From Bacteroidota bacterium (lineage in GTDB: Bacteria; Bacteroidota; Bacteroidia; Chitinophagales; Chitinophagaceae), in NCBI GenBank assembly GCA_016183765.1, contig JACPEA010000001.1, positions 1-64,000 of the forward strand: a stretch of 64,000 nucleotides of DNA, read 5' to 3'. The notes below the pieces were generated by a model. It saw only the letters and a program-made list of their open reading frames with translations, had not been told where the DNA came from and made no database searches. The translations under genes and the position numbers were made by a program. This document shows, in pieces, positions 18,414-26,910 of the stretch. Numbering within the stretch: position 1 is the stretch's first letter; each line of letters opens with the position of its first letter.

Positions 18414-18878
18414 ATGCAGTTTATACAGGTAGCTTATTGTACCACCGTACCCTTACTGTTGATGGGGTGGTCGGTTGCCGGTGAAAGAACCCGGAAGGTT
18501 TTCATGAACATACTGGCAGTATCCAATCTTTTACTGATCGGTTATTCTATTTTTCTGGTGAGACAACTGGTTGCCCTGTATCAGTTATCCAGGCAGTTCC
18601 AATTGAATCAGCCGGAACAGTTGTTCCGGCCCGATACAACAACCATCAGGTTATTACTGGTGATTTTTTTTCCTTTTTTTTTCCTTTATCGTCCTTTACG
18701 CCAAAACCGTTGGTATAGTATGCTGGTGCTGCTTTTGTTATACTGGAACGATCCTGTGTCTTCCTGGAACGATTATGATCTTTTTACCAAGATACCTGTT
18801 TACCTGAGTGCATGTTGTTCAGGTTATGCGTTACTTTGGCTGCAGAACCAATTACCTTATCAATACAGAAACACATAA
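18414..18878 (+). CDS. Small integral membrane protein, function unknown
   Basis: 154 residues with about four hydrophobic helices (roughly 5-20, 30-52, 78-96, 100-112 and a final segment 124-145). No family was recognised. It carries a charged loop (RQNRW) and ends NQLPYQYRNT. It sits between folA (10 bases upstream) and a methyltransferase whose ATG directly abuts its TAA stop (18876-18881), so it is co-transcribed with both. It may be a lineage-specific inner membrane protein. Confidence 0.7.
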   Translation: MQFIQVAYCTTVPLLLMGWSVAGERTRKVFMNILAVSNLLLIGYSIFLVRQLVALYQLSRQFQLNQPEQLFRPDTTTIRLLLVIFFPFFFLYRPLRQNRWYSMLVLLLLYWNDPVSSWNDYDLFTKIPVYLSACCSGYALLWLQNQLPYQYRNT

Positions 18879-19676
18879 ATGTATTCGCCTGTTCAGCTAG
18901 CTGCCCGTTATGCCCGGTATTATCTTGCCGCATCCAATGGTAAGGGGCATGGCATGCATTCTCCATTTGTATTTGAATTCATTACACAGGTGATGAATGA
19001 CGACAGGCAGTTTTATGCTTACCGGCAGATAGAGAACCTGCGTGAGCTATTATTACTGAACCGGCAGGAACTGTTGATCGAAGATTTTGGTGCGGGATCG
19101 AGAGTGAAAAAAAACAATACACGTAAAGTGACAGATATTGCCCGCTCCTCTTTAAAGTCAAAAAAATTCGGACAATTATTGTTTCGCATAGTGGACCATT
19201 ATGCACCGAAACAGGTACTTGAGTTGGGCACATCTTTGGGAATTACCACAGCCTACCTTGCTTCAGCCAACAGCAATACACGGGTAGTCACTATGGAAGG
19301 CGCATCTTCCGTGGCATCTGTGGCCCGGAATAATTTTGATAAACTGGAACTCCGGAATATCGAATTGGTGGAGGGGAATTTTGATGAGACACTAACAGCC
19401 ACCCTGCAGCGTATGGGCAGGATCGATATGGCTTTTATAGATGGTAATCACCGGTACGAACCCACTATCCGGTATTTCCGCGAACTGATGCCTAACCTGC
19501 ATGAATGCTCAATCCTTATTTTTGATGATATTCACTGGAGTCGTGAAATGGAGCAGGCCTGGCAGGAAATCAGCCAGGATGATGCTGTAACATTAAGTAT
19601 CGACCTTTTTTTTATCGGCCTTGTTTTTTTCCGGAAAGAACAGAAAGTAAAACAGCATTTCACAATCCGTTTTTGA
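18879..19676 (+). CDS. Class I SAM-dependent methyltransferase
   Basis: 265 residues. The Rossmann-fold SAM site is visible as VLELGTSLGITTAYLA (motif I, about 109-124), VTMEGA (motif II acidic residue) and MAFIDGNHRYEPT with an aspartate at the catechol O-methyltransferase-like position, then ILIFDDIHWS. The pattern resembles O-methyltransferase family 3 / Methyltransf_24. An N-terminal segment with GKGHGMHSPFVFEFI is typical of a Bacteroidota group whose substrate is unknown. Its start codon abuts the stop of the membrane protein gene. A small-molecule or protein substrate cannot be named. Confidence 0.8.
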   Translation: MYSPVQLAARYARYYLAASNGKGHGMHSPFVFEFITQVMNDDRQFYAYRQIENLRELLLLNRQELLIEDFGAGSRVKKNNTRKVTDIARSSLKSKKFGQLLFRIVDHYAPKQVLELGTSLGITTAYLASANSNTRVVTMEGASSVASVARNNFDKLELRNIELVEGNFDETLTATLQRMGRIDMAFIDGNHRYEPTIRYFRELMPNLHECSILIFDDIHWSREMEQAWQEISQDDAVTLSIDLFFIGLVFFRKEQKVKQHFTIRF

Positions 19677-19778
19677 TATGCGTTGTTGACGGTATTTGCC
19701 AGTTTGCTCCGTAATGGTAAAAATCCGGTAGTTACCCTGCTGTTTGTGCAGGCAAAGAAGTAAATGAGGGGGCTGTTG

Positions 19779-19786
19779 TATATTTG
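19779..19786 (+). promoter_or_regulatory. -7 promoter element next to the RsmF-type gene
   Basis: TATATTTG, a full TAnnTTTG match ending only four bases before ATG 19791. Transcription from it would start at or next to the start codon, giving a leaderless mRNA. Confidence 0.5.
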
Positions 19787-19790
19787 TCAG

Positions 19791-21146
19791 ATGGCATTAC
19801 CCCAGGCTTTCTTGGAATCCTTAACAGGCGTGGCGGGTTTTCACCGCTCGTCTTTCGAAGCCGTGCATACTTCAGGTGAGCAGGTAACTTCTATCCGGGT
19901 AAATCCCGAAAAAAACAGGAGCCTGGACATGGCAGGCAGGGAGCAGGTGCCCTGGTGCCCTTATGGTTATTATCTTCCTGAAAGACCTTCTTTTACACTG
20001 GACCCACTTTTTCATGCCGGGGCTTATTATGTGCAGGAAGCCAGCAGCATGTTTATCTGGTATGTATTACAGCAGTTGATCGGTGTAAACACCGAAAAAA
20101 AAGTGCTGGACCTCTGTGCTGCTCCGGGAGGTAAGAGCAGTTTACTGGCATCCTATTTCACCAACGGATGGGTAGTAGCCAATGAAGTAATCAAACAAAG
20201 AGCTGCCGTGCTGGTAGAGAATATGACCAAATGGGGAAGCGACCACGTGGTGGTTACCAATAATGACCCCGTTCATTTTCAATCCTTGCCCGGTTATTTT
20301 GATGTAATGATGGTAGATGCTCCCTGCAGTGGCAGTGGTATGTTCCGCAAAGATCCGGCTGCGATGGAGGAGTGGAGCGAACATGCCGTGCAGCTCTGCA
20401 GCCAGCGCCAGCAAAGAATATTGGCCGATGTGCTACCCGCTCTTGCAGAGGAAGGTGTCCTGATCTACTCCACCTGTTCTTATTCCAGGGAAGAAGATGA
20501 GGCCATTGCAGATTGGCTGGTACAGGAAATGGGTATGGAAAACCTGTCGTTATCCGTACCGGCAGGCTGGGGCATCGTAGAAAGCCTTTCGCCACAGAAC
20601 AAGGCAAGCGGTTACCGGTTTTATCCTGATCGTATCAAAGGGGAAGGATTCTTTATTGCTGTATTCCGGAGAAAATCGCCTGGTTCAGATAGTCACAGAC
20701 TGAAAGAACTGGCACTGCCGGTCCCCTCCAGGCAGGAACTGCAGCAGGTGCAATCATTTTTGCAGATACCCGGAACCTATTCATTATTTAAACAGGGAGA
20801 ACAGATCCGGGCAGTGCCTGCACGCTGGCATAAAGACCTGCAGGTATTGGCCAAAGCATTGTATATCAAAAAAGCAGGGGTGGGTATCGGCACCATCAAA
20901 GGAAAAGATGTGATACCGGAACATGAACTGGCCATGAGCCATTTATGGGAGGGACATTTTATACCCATTCCTTTAACGAAAGAGCAGGCACTTGCATACC
21001 TGCGCAGGAAAGACCTGTTATTGCCTGATGCCCACAAAGGATGGCATTTGGTAACATATGAAGACCTGCCATTGGGCTGGGTGAAAGTTTTGCCAAATCG
21101 TTTGAATAACTACTATCCGGCCGAATGGAGAATATTAAAAGAGTAA
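19791..21146 (+). CDS. RsmF-type rRNA (cytosine-C5) methyltransferase
   Basis: 451 residues from ATG at 19791. SAM motif I is LDLCAAPGGKSSLLASY (about 106-122); the two catalytic cysteines lie in DAPCSGSGMFRKD (about 175) and YSTCSYSREEDE (about 227), the NOL1/NOP2/Sun hallmark. The C-terminal half (about 300-451) has the PUA-like extension with LPLGWVKVLPNRLNNYYP, typical of RsmF/YebU. It methylates a cytosine in 16S rRNA. Start choice: a further upstream ATG at 19764 is in frame, but the promoter element at 19779 lies downstream of it. Confidence 0.88.
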   Translation: MALPQAFLESLTGVAGFHRSSFEAVHTSGEQVTSIRVNPEKNRSLDMAGREQVPWCPYGYYLPERPSFTLDPLFHAGAYYVQEASSMFIWYVLQQLIGVNTEKKVLDLCAAPGGKSSLLASYFTNGWVVANEVIKQRAAVLVENMTKWGSDHVVVTNNDPVHFQSLPGYFDVMMVDAPCSGSGMFRKDPAAMEEWSEHAVQLCSQRQQRILADVLPALAEEGVLIYSTCSYSREEDEAIADWLVQEMGMENLSLSVPAGWGIVESLSPQNKASGYRFYPDRIKGEGFFIAVFRRKSPGSDSHRLKELALPVPSRQELQQVQSFLQIPGTYSLFKQGEQIRAVPARWHKDLQVLAKALYIKKAGVGIGTIKGKDVIPEHELAMSHLWEGHFIPIPLTKEQALAYLRRKDLLLPDAHKGWHLVTYEDLPLGWVKVLPNRLNNYYPAEWRILKE

Positions 21147-21151
21147 ATTTG
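21144..21151 (+). promoter_or_regulatory. -7 promoter element of the LysM gene
   Basis: TAAATTTG overlaps the stop codon of the preceding gene and ends nine bases before ATG 21161. Any leader would be only a few bases long. Confidence 0.5.
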
Positions 21152-21160
21152 CGGCACTCA

Positions 21161-22204
21161 ATGCAGAAGAACATGAAGATATACGGTTTGATACTTGCCT
21201 GCCTGGTTAGCCTGGTTGCTGCAGCGCAGGAAAAATTGGAAGTAAAAGGAAAAGCTCCAAATCTGTATGTATTGTATGTACTGGGTGGATCGGAGACCTT
21301 GCAGACAGTCAGCAGTCAGTTCGGATTTTCTGTAAAAAAACTCAGCGACTACAACCGCATTAATATCAATGCTTCATCCGTATTACCCAAAGGCACAAAG
21401 ATCAAAATACCCCTGACCCACGATAACCTGTTGCAGCGCCAGAGCGAGAACAGCGCACCGGTGGTTCATGTGATCGGCAAAGGGGAAAATATATACCGGA
21501 TCAGTAAAGTTTACTACAATGTACCCATGTCAAGCCTGCGCCAATGGAACCATCTTACAAAAGATGTGGTAAAACTGGGACAGCAACTGATCATTGGGTA
21601 TATGGTAAATGCAAAACCACAGACGGTATCAGAAACGAGTACAGTTGTTGTAAAAGAGATATCTCCTGCAATATCGCAACCGGTACAGCAGGCAGAAGAA
21701 ACCGGGAAAAAGAATCCCGGAAAGAAAAATATAAGGACGACTTCTCCTGTTGTAAAAAAAGACACACTGTCAGCCAGGGTACCCCTGCTGGTACAGGAGA
21801 AAAAAGCTGAAAGCAAGGGACCTGCAGAGCAAACAGTGAAAGAAGAGGCTGTTACCCATAGTGACTATGTGCCCAGGGATGATGATGAGGGGTATTTTGC
21901 TGCCGCATATACGGAACACGAAAAAGCCCAGATACAACAGTTCCGTTCGGGAGATGCTTCTACGTTCAAAACCATCAGTGGCTGGACAGACCGGAAATTC
22001 TATGTGCTCATGAATGATGTGGCACCCAAGACCCTGGTGCGCATTACCGGTCAGGGTAACAAAAGCATCTGTGCCATGGTACTAGGACCGTTGCAGGAAA
22101 CCAGGGGGGCAGCGGGTTTGTTGGTCAGGATCAGTAATTCAGCTGCTGCAGCCTTGGGTTTGGTTGACCAGAAATTTACGCTAACCGTTACTTATTTTGA
22201 ATAA
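21161..22204 (+). CDS. LysM domain secreted protein
   Basis: 347 residues from ATG 21161; ATG 21173 is also possible. The signal peptide is MKIYGLILACLVSLVAAAQ. Two LysM-like modules follow (about 37-88 with TLQTVSSQFGFSVKKLSDYN, and 98-145 with GENIYRISKVYYNVPMSSLRQWN), which bind peptidoglycan. A basic, low-complexity linker (about 150-215) leads to a C-terminal beta-rich domain (about 245-347) with VRITGQGNKSICAMVLGPL, compatible with a double-psi-barrel-like fold, though no catalytic residues were assigned. It is probably a periplasmic cell-wall-associated protein. The rhodanese-thioredoxin gene starts 15 bases downstream. Confidence 0.8.
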   Translation: MQKNMKIYGLILACLVSLVAAAQEKLEVKGKAPNLYVLYVLGGSETLQTVSSQFGFSVKKLSDYNRININASSVLPKGTKIKIPLTHDNLLQRQSENSAPVVHVIGKGENIYRISKVYYNVPMSSLRQWNHLTKDVVKLGQQLIIGYMVNAKPQTVSETSTVVVKEISPAISQPVQQAEETGKKNPGKKNIRTTSPVVKKDTLSARVPLLVQEKKAESKGPAEQTVKEEAVTHSDYVPRDDDEGYFAAAYTEHEKAQIQQFRSGDASTFKTISGWTDRKFYVLMNDVAPKTLVRITGQGNKSICAMVLGPLQETRGAAGLLVRISNSAAAALGLVDQKFTLTVTYFE

Positions 22205-22219
22205 GCTAAAACACAGTAC

Positions 22220-22912
22220 ATGAAAAAATTACTTGCTTTCTTCGCACTCTCGACCTTGCTGATCTCTTGCCAGGGCAATGCCCAGGACGGATTGCCACCT
22301 GCAGGTTTTGAGAAACGTATTCAGGCAGAACAGGTGCAGTTATTGGATGTCAGGACTGCGGGAGAGTTTCAATCAGGCCACCTGAAAAATTCCCTGCAGG
22401 CCGACTGGCTGGATAAGGCGCAGTTTGCAGAACGCATTAAATACCTGGATAAATCAAAACCATTGCTGGTATACTGTGCTTCGGGTATCCGTAGTGCCGC
22501 AGCCGCCCAATACCTGAAAAGTAATGGTTTCAAAGAAGTACAGAACCTGAAAGGTGGACTTACTGCCTGGAAACTGGAAGGCAAAACAATCGAAGCGCCG
22601 TCAGGTTCTGCGCAGATGACGCTTGATCAGTATCAGGGCCTAACGCAGTCAGCGGAAGTGGTGCTGGTCGATTTTGGTGCCGAATGGTGCCCTCCCTGTA
22701 AAAAAATGGAGCCTGTGTTGGCACAGCTGCAGAAAGAGTTGGCCGGAAAATTTAAATTGGTTAAGGTAGATGGCGGACTGGATATTGACGTGATGAAATC
22801 TCAAAACGTGGAAACGCTTCCTGTATTTATTGTTTATCAAAACGGGAAAGAAACCTGGCGTAAGCAGGGTGTGGTTGAATTATCTGAACTGAAAGAGAAA
22901 TTAGCAAAATAG
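22220..22912 (+). CDS. Rhodanese-thioredoxin fusion lipoprotein
   Basis: 230 residues. The N-terminus has a lipoprotein signal with lipobox LLISC (Cys17). A rhodanese domain (about 30-120) contains DVRTAGEF and the active-site loop YCASGIRS with Cys86. A thioredoxin domain (about 130-230) contains WCPPC with Cys157 and Cys160, and a proline in VETLPVFIVY that fits the cis-Pro position. The protein is predicted to be anchored in the periplasm, combining persulfide transfer and disulfide reduction in one chain. It lies in the same direction as, and close to, the LysM gene. Its redox partner is not encoded nearby. Both active sites look intact. Confidence 0.88.
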   Translation: MKKLLAFFALSTLLISCQGNAQDGLPPAGFEKRIQAEQVQLLDVRTAGEFQSGHLKNSLQADWLDKAQFAERIKYLDKSKPLLVYCASGIRSAAAAQYLKSNGFKEVQNLKGGLTAWKLEGKTIEAPSGSAQMTLDQYQGLTQSAEVVLVDFGAEWCPPCKKMEPVLAQLQKELAGKFKLVKVDGGLDIDVMKSQNVETLPVFIVYQNGKETWRKQGVVELSELKEKLAK

Positions 22913-22930
22913 TTACTGTCTGCTGGTATT

Positions 22931-22982
22931 TCGTTGTTTCTCTATGCCGATACATTCAGCATAGAGAAACAACGATCTTTTT
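22931..22982 (+). terminator. Terminator after the rhodanese-thioredoxin gene
   Basis: A perfect 17-bp stem (22931-22947 with 22959-22975) is followed by TCTTTTTTATT. It separates this gene from the convergent fmt gene. Confidence 0.9.
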
Positions 22983-23011
22983 ATTCATATAGGTCAGCCG
23001 CTACAGCACTG

Positions 23012-23947
23012 TTATGGCATCCGGTAACCACGGAGAAAATCTTCGATCAGCATCCTTTTTTTTCCCTCCAGCTGAAGGTCTAACAGGTGAATATAACCAT
23101 CGGCACAGGCAAACTTTAGGAAAGTTTTGCCGTCGGTAATCACTTTGCCTGCAGGATGAGGGTGCACAACCAACTCTTTTTTAGCGTGGTATATCTTCAG
23201 TGTCTTGCCATCCAGTGTGCTTACTGCGCCGGGAAAAGGGGAGAGGCCCCGGATAAGGTTGTGGATCTTTTCAGCCGGATCGTTCCAGTTGATCTGCGAA
23301 TGTTCCGTAAACAATTTTGGCGCGTGTTTCAATTCCATAGAAGTGCCCTGAAGCAATGCCGACTGGTCGATCTTCTGCAAACTTCCTTCTGCCAGGCCTT
23401 TTACGGTCTCTACCAATAAAGCGGCGCCGATGAGTTTCATCCTGTCGTGCACTTCGCCCGTAGTCTCTTCTTCCCCGATCGGGAAACTTTTCTGCAACAG
23501 GATATCGCCGGTATCTATATCATGCTTTAGTTTGAAAGTGGTGACGCCGGTCTCTTTTTCACCATTGATCACCGCCCAGTGAATGGGCGCTGCGCCGCGG
23601 TACTGCGGCAGTAATGAACCATGCAGGTTAATGGTACCCATGGGCGGCATGTTCCAGACCAGCTCCGGTAACATGCGGAAAGCTACCACGATCTGCAGAT
23701 CAGCCTGTAAGGTGCGCAGTTCTTCTATAAAAACAGGGTTCTTTAATTTGTCAGGTTGCAGAACTTTCAGTCCTTTTTCAACCGCATATTTTTTTACAGC
23801 ACTCTCGGTTAATTTCATGCCCCTGCCGGCAGGTTTATCTGGTGCGGTAACCACACCAGCAATGGTGCAACCCGCCTGCACCAACGCATCCAGCGATGCT
23901 ACTGCAAAATCAGGGGTTCCCATGAATACGATGCGGAGCTCTTGCAT
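23012..23947 (-). CDS. fmt: Methionyl-tRNA formyltransferase
   Basis: 311 residues from ATG 23947 (ATG 23953 would add Met-Thr). The N-terminal catalytic domain starts RIVFMGTPDFAVASLDAL and contains NLHGSLLPQYRGAAPIHWA and the HDIDTGDIL motif with the catalytic Asn, His and Asp. The C-terminal OB-like domain has INWNDPAEKIHNLIRGLSPFPGA, a tRNA-binding signature. It formylates initiator Met-tRNA using 10-formyl-tetrahydrofolate. A -7 promoter element lies directly against the start codon. Confidence 0.96.
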   Translation of the reverse strand: MQELRIVFMGTPDFAVASLDALVQAGCTIAGVVTAPDKPAGRGMKLTESAVKKYAVEKGLKVLQPDKLKNPVFIEELRTLQADLQIVVAFRMLPELVWNMPPMGTINLHGSLLPQYRGAAPIHWAVINGEKETGVTTFKLKHDIDTGDILLQKSFPIGEEETTGEVHDRMKLIGAALLVETVKGLAEGSLQKIDQSALLQGTSMELKHAPKLFTEHSQINWNDPAEKIHNLIRGLSPFPGAVSTLDGKTLKIYHAKKELVVHPHPAGKVITDGKTFLKFACADGYIHLLDLQLEGKKRMLIEDFLRGYRMP

Positions 23948-23957
23948 TGTCATGGAG

Positions 23958-23965
23958 CAAAGATA
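23958..23965 (-). promoter_or_regulatory. -7 promoter element of fmt
   Basis: The reverse strand reads TATCTTTG, ending four bases before ATG 23953 and ten before ATG 23947, so the mRNA would be leaderless or nearly so. Confidence 0.55.
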
Positions 23966-24066
23966 GATGTTTGTCGATTGGTTTACCTGGTTACCGAAGG
24001 CTGTTACCGGCAGAATAATTGCCTGGCTCAACTACCATTAAACGGGTAAACCAATCAACGGGGAAT

Positions 24067-25353
24067 CTATTCAAAATCGGTATACAGCAGATATTTCTTC
24101 CTTATTTTTTTAAACTGATCCAGCTTGGGTTGCCAGCTCTTGCGTATCTCCGCTTCTGTTTTACCGGCTTTGAGCTGCGCCATCAGTTCACTACCGCCCG
24201 CAAGACGATTGAATGAACTGAACTGTATGTTACCGGCCTTGGGTACCAGGAAGAATTTCTCTTTATCCGGGAAAGCCTGATAAGCATCCAGCACGTATTT
24301 GATCTGTACCTGGTTATTCAGCTGTTTCAGGATGCTCTTGTTGTCTGTATATAAATTCCAGCCATAACAAAGCTGGTCTTTCAGTTTGGGCTCTTTGGCA
24401 CCTGCCCGGCTGGTGGGCGTAAAAGCATATAGATTTTTTGGCAGGGAAGGATGTCCGAAGATCGCAAACGGATGATCGGTTCCTCTTCCTTCACTGAGGG
24501 CGGTGCCTTCGAAAATACAGGTGCTGGCATACCAGTAAACCGATGCCATATCCGGAAGATTGGGCGAAGGCGCAATGGGCAGCTGGTATTTACGCTTGTG
24601 CGTATAATTGGCGCATTTGATCACCTGAAAATGAAAAGCGGTATCCGTATTGTTTTTGGCGTGTTTGTAATAATCGTGTTTCTCATTGGCTTTAGGTGTT
24701 AACCAGCGTTCACCGGCCAGCATCAGCGCATATTCACCCATGGTCATGCCATATACGATGGGGATGGGTTGCATACCCACAAAACTCCGGAAAGCGGTAT
24801 CAAGTACCGGCCCGTCAACATAAAAACCATTGGGGTTAGGACGGTCAAGCACCATCAGCGGTTTGCCGTTCTCGAAAGCGGCTTCCATAAATTCCTGGAG
24901 TGAAGAAATATAAGTGTAGAAACGGGTACCCACATCCTGGATATCGAACAGCAGTACATCCACATCTGCCAGGTCTTCCGCACTAGGTTTTCTTTTTTTG
25001 CCATACAGTGATACTACGGGGATTCCGGTGGCCGGATCGGTATAGTTGTCAATTTTTTCCCCGGCATCTGCAGTGCCGCGGAAACCATGCTCCGGGCCAA
25101 AAGCTTTCGTAATGGTAATGCCGAGCGACAATAAGCTATCTACCAGGTGTTTTTGCCCGATGGTAGCGGTATGGTTGGCGAAAACACCCACCCTTTTTCC
25201 TTTCAACAGGGGAACATACACCTGGGTGCGATAGGCTGCAGGCAGTATTTCGGCCTGCGGAACGGCGCGTTTGGGAGATTGTGCGATCACCTGTCGGGAG
25301 GTAAAAAGGTTGAATACCAGTCCGATCAGTAATAGAGACATTATTTTCTTCAT
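24067..25353 (-). CDS. namZ: DUF1343 protein, NamZ-like exo-beta-N-acetylmuramidase
   Basis: 428 residues with a signal peptide ending at VIAQ (about residue 25). The DUF1343/NamZ (GH171) pattern is strong: GKRVGVFANHTATI, FGPEHGFRGTADAGE, VVSLYGKKRKPS, VDVLLFDIQDVGTRFYTYI and LDRPNPNG, with the family's acidic and histidine residues all present. NamZ removes terminal N-acetylmuramic acid from peptidoglycan fragments. The signal peptide places it in the periplasm or outside. Its product would feed wall recycling, as would the dipeptide epimerase at 14280-15377, though the two are 9 kb apart. It is divergent from the FKBP gene. Confidence 0.88.
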   Translation of the reverse strand: MKKIMSLLLIGLVFNLFTSRQVIAQSPKRAVPQAEILPAAYRTQVYVPLLKGKRVGVFANHTATIGQKHLVDSLLSLGITITKAFGPEHGFRGTADAGEKIDNYTDPATGIPVVSLYGKKRKPSAEDLADVDVLLFDIQDVGTRFYTYISSLQEFMEAAFENGKPLMVLDRPNPNGFYVDGPVLDTAFRSFVGMQPIPIVYGMTMGEYALMLAGERWLTPKANEKHDYYKHAKNNTDTAFHFQVIKCANYTHKRKYQLPIAPSPNLPDMASVYWYASTCIFEGTALSEGRGTDHPFAIFGHPSLPKNLYAFTPTSRAGAKEPKLKDQLCYGWNLYTDNKSILKQLNNQVQIKYVLDAYQAFPDKEKFFLVPKAGNIQFSSFNRLAGGSELMAQLKAGKTEAEIRKSWQPKLDQFKKIRKKYLLYTDFE

Positions 25354-25470
25354 ATGAGGGGTTTTGCGAGGGGAAAGTTAACCAAAAAACTTACCGGTTC
25401 TTGATTTTGGATTGTACTTTTGACGCCGGAAATCGGTATTTCTTTTTTCTTGTTGCGTTTCTTTTTTACA

Positions 25471-25490
25471 GAGGAATAACAATATTCCTC
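25471..25490. promoter_or_regulatory. 8-bp dyad in a divergent promoter region
   Basis: GAGGAATA (25471-25478) and TATTCCTC (25483-25490) form a perfect dyad around ACAA, between the divergent NamZ-like and FKBP genes. No T-run follows on either strand, so an operator is more likely than a terminator. No regulator gene is adjacent. Confidence 0.3.
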
Positions 25491-25566
25491 CAGTAGCGGG
25501 AATTGCGCGGCGAATGCTGAGAAAATCTGAAACTGGCTCCACATTATTTACACTCAAAAATGCATT

Positions 25567-26022
25567 ATGCAACAAGTAAAAAAAGGTGATACTGTAAAAG
25601 TACATTATCATGGTAAGTTAACAGACGGTACCACATTCGACAGCTCTGAAGGACGTGAGCCGCTGGAGTTTGAAGTAGGAGGCGGAATGGTGATCCCGGG
25701 TTTTGACCAGGGTGTTACCGGCATGACCATTGGCGAAAAAAGGACCATCCAGATCCCGGCAGATGAAGCATACGGACAAAAACAGGAAGAAATGATCATG
25801 GAATTTCCCAAAGACCGTTTTCCTGCGGATATGGCACCGGAAGCAGGCATGCAACTGAATATGAGCAATGGCCAGGGACAGAATTTTCCTGTTGTGATCG
25901 TTGAAGTGCGGGAAGAGGTCGTGATCCTGGATGCCAATCATCCGCTGGCTGGTGAAGACCTGGTCTTCGACCTGGAACTGGTGGAGATCAGTGGTGGTAC
26001 ACCTTTGATCATTATGCCATAG
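25567..26022 (+). CDS. FKBP-type peptidyl-prolyl cis-trans isomerase, SlyD-like
   Basis: 151 residues, no signal peptide. The FKBP halves [18 protein letters not shown] and [30 protein letters not shown] flank an inserted chaperone domain (about 72-120, from [11 protein letters not shown]), as in SlyD. The histidine-rich metal-binding tail of E. coli SlyD is missing; the protein ends [11 protein letters not shown]. It is a cytosolic folding helper. The stop codon is followed at once by a heptamer repeat and then a terminator. Confidence 0.9.
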   Translation: MQQVKKGDTVKVHYHGKLTDGTTFDSSEGREPLEFEVGGGMVIPGFDQGVTGMTIGEKRTIQIPADEAYGQKQEEMIMEFPKDRFPADMAPEAGMQLNMSNGQGQNFPVVIVEVREEVVILDANHPLAGEDLVFDLELVEISGGTPLIIMP

Positions 26023-26060
26023 TAGTGAGTAATTAGCAATTAGTAAAAGGTAATTAAGAA
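26020..26060. repeat. Heptamer repeat after the FKBP gene
   Basis: Starting at the stop codon, the sequence reads as degenerate heptamers: GTGAGTA, ATTAGCA, ATTAGTA, AAAGGTA, ATTAAGA (26026-26060). The units resemble those at 331-361. Confidence 0.6.
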
Positions 26061-26066
26061 TTTGAT

Positions 26067-26098
26067 AAAGAGTCCGATAATGATCTATCGGACTCTTT
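26067..26098. terminator. Bidirectional hairpin between convergent genes
   Basis: A perfect 13-bp stem (26067-26079 with 26086-26098) around a six-base loop lies between the convergent FKBP and membrane protein genes. Only short T runs flank it. Confidence 0.7.
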
Positions 26099-26132
26099 GC
26101 GTATAAGTATTAATCAGGTGTTCATTACTAAA

Positions 26133-26684
26133 TCATCTTCTCATCCACCATCCCAGCCAGATGCCGCAGAGTCCCCAGCTGGCAAGTGCATCAATCAGAT
26201 GAGCGCGTACATCAAATATTTTGTACCAGATGAACTGGTTGTATGGCTCGTTGATGAAAACGATGATCCCAATGAACAGGCAGGCCAGGAAAATATTCGC
26301 AAAACTTGCCTTCCCCCATTTGCTTAGTATCCAGCATAGTAACCAGACCATGAACACGGTTGCCACAAAACCTCTTGCCATATTCAGGTACATCTCATTC
26401 ATGGAACTGTTGAGCGATTTGTGGTATTGAATCGTGACCCAAGGTTTGTTCTGGCTTTGTTCCCCCAGTTTGCTGGCTTCCTCAAAAGAACTGCCCTGGG
26501 GTACAGTGGGCAATAAATATCCCCCTTCTTTCTCAAGCTGTGTGTTCAGGAAACTGAGGATCGTATCCTGTTTGGCGGAATAATCCTGCGAGGGTCTGTG
26601 CAGGTCCAGGGCGGTCCAGGAAAGCGTTTGCCATACAAATATGAGCAGGCCCCCTACCAGTGCGCCGATAATATTTTTTTTCAT
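26133..26684 (-). CDS. Integral membrane protein, function unknown
   Basis: 183 residues from ATG 26684 (the frame is open further upstream, but through a repeat-rich gap). One N-terminal membrane helix (about 5-22) is followed by a hydrophilic domain of about 75 residues and then three helices (about 100-122, 128-145, 158-178). No family is recognised; the general plan resembles small DoxX- or DUF-type inner membrane proteins, but that is weak. It ends GIWLGWWMRR. It is a single-gene unit, converging with the FKBP gene. Confidence 0.65.
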   Translation of the reverse strand: MKKNIIGALVGGLLIFVWQTLSWTALDLHRPSQDYSAKQDTILSFLNTQLEKEGGYLLPTVPQGSSFEEASKLGEQSQNKPWVTIQYHKSLNSSMNEMYLNMARGFVATVFMVWLLCWILSKWGKASFANIFLACLFIGIIVFINEPYNQFIWYKIFDVRAHLIDALASWGLCGIWLGWWMRR

Positions 26685-26761
26685 ATGCAGGTGTTTGGTT
26701 TGAGAACAAAATATAAAATGCTTATTGTATTTGCAAGCGGGGGGAATAGAGAGTCGTGAAG

Positions 26762-26870
26762 CGGCAGTCGTGAGGGGTGAGTAGGAAGTTGGTACTGGTG
26801 ACTCGTCAATGGGCGCAAATAGGTAATTCACAATTAACAATTGCCCATTGACGAGTCACCACTCACGACA
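26762..26870. repeat. Inverted heptamer-repeat hairpin upstream of pepT
   Basis: An 18-bp perfect inverted repeat (26797-26814 with 26843-26860) is flanked by an 8-bp pair (GTCGTGAG 26767-26774 with CTCACGAC 26862-26869). The left arm is built of heptamer-like units such as GTGAGTA, GTGACTC and GTCAATG; the right arm holds their complements. It lies in the divergent gap before peptidase T, ending about 40 bases from its ATG. Confidence 0.8.
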
Positions 26871-26910
26871 ATTCCTCTTCCGCACGTATCTTGCTGAAAA
26901 TTAACTACCG

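Noticed and set aside
23977..24055. Inverted repeat ATTGGTTTACC / GGTAAACCAAT between fmt and the NamZ-like gene
   Set aside because: Eleven bases with a 57-base gap and no T run; the distance is too large for a terminator and no other site supports a regulator.
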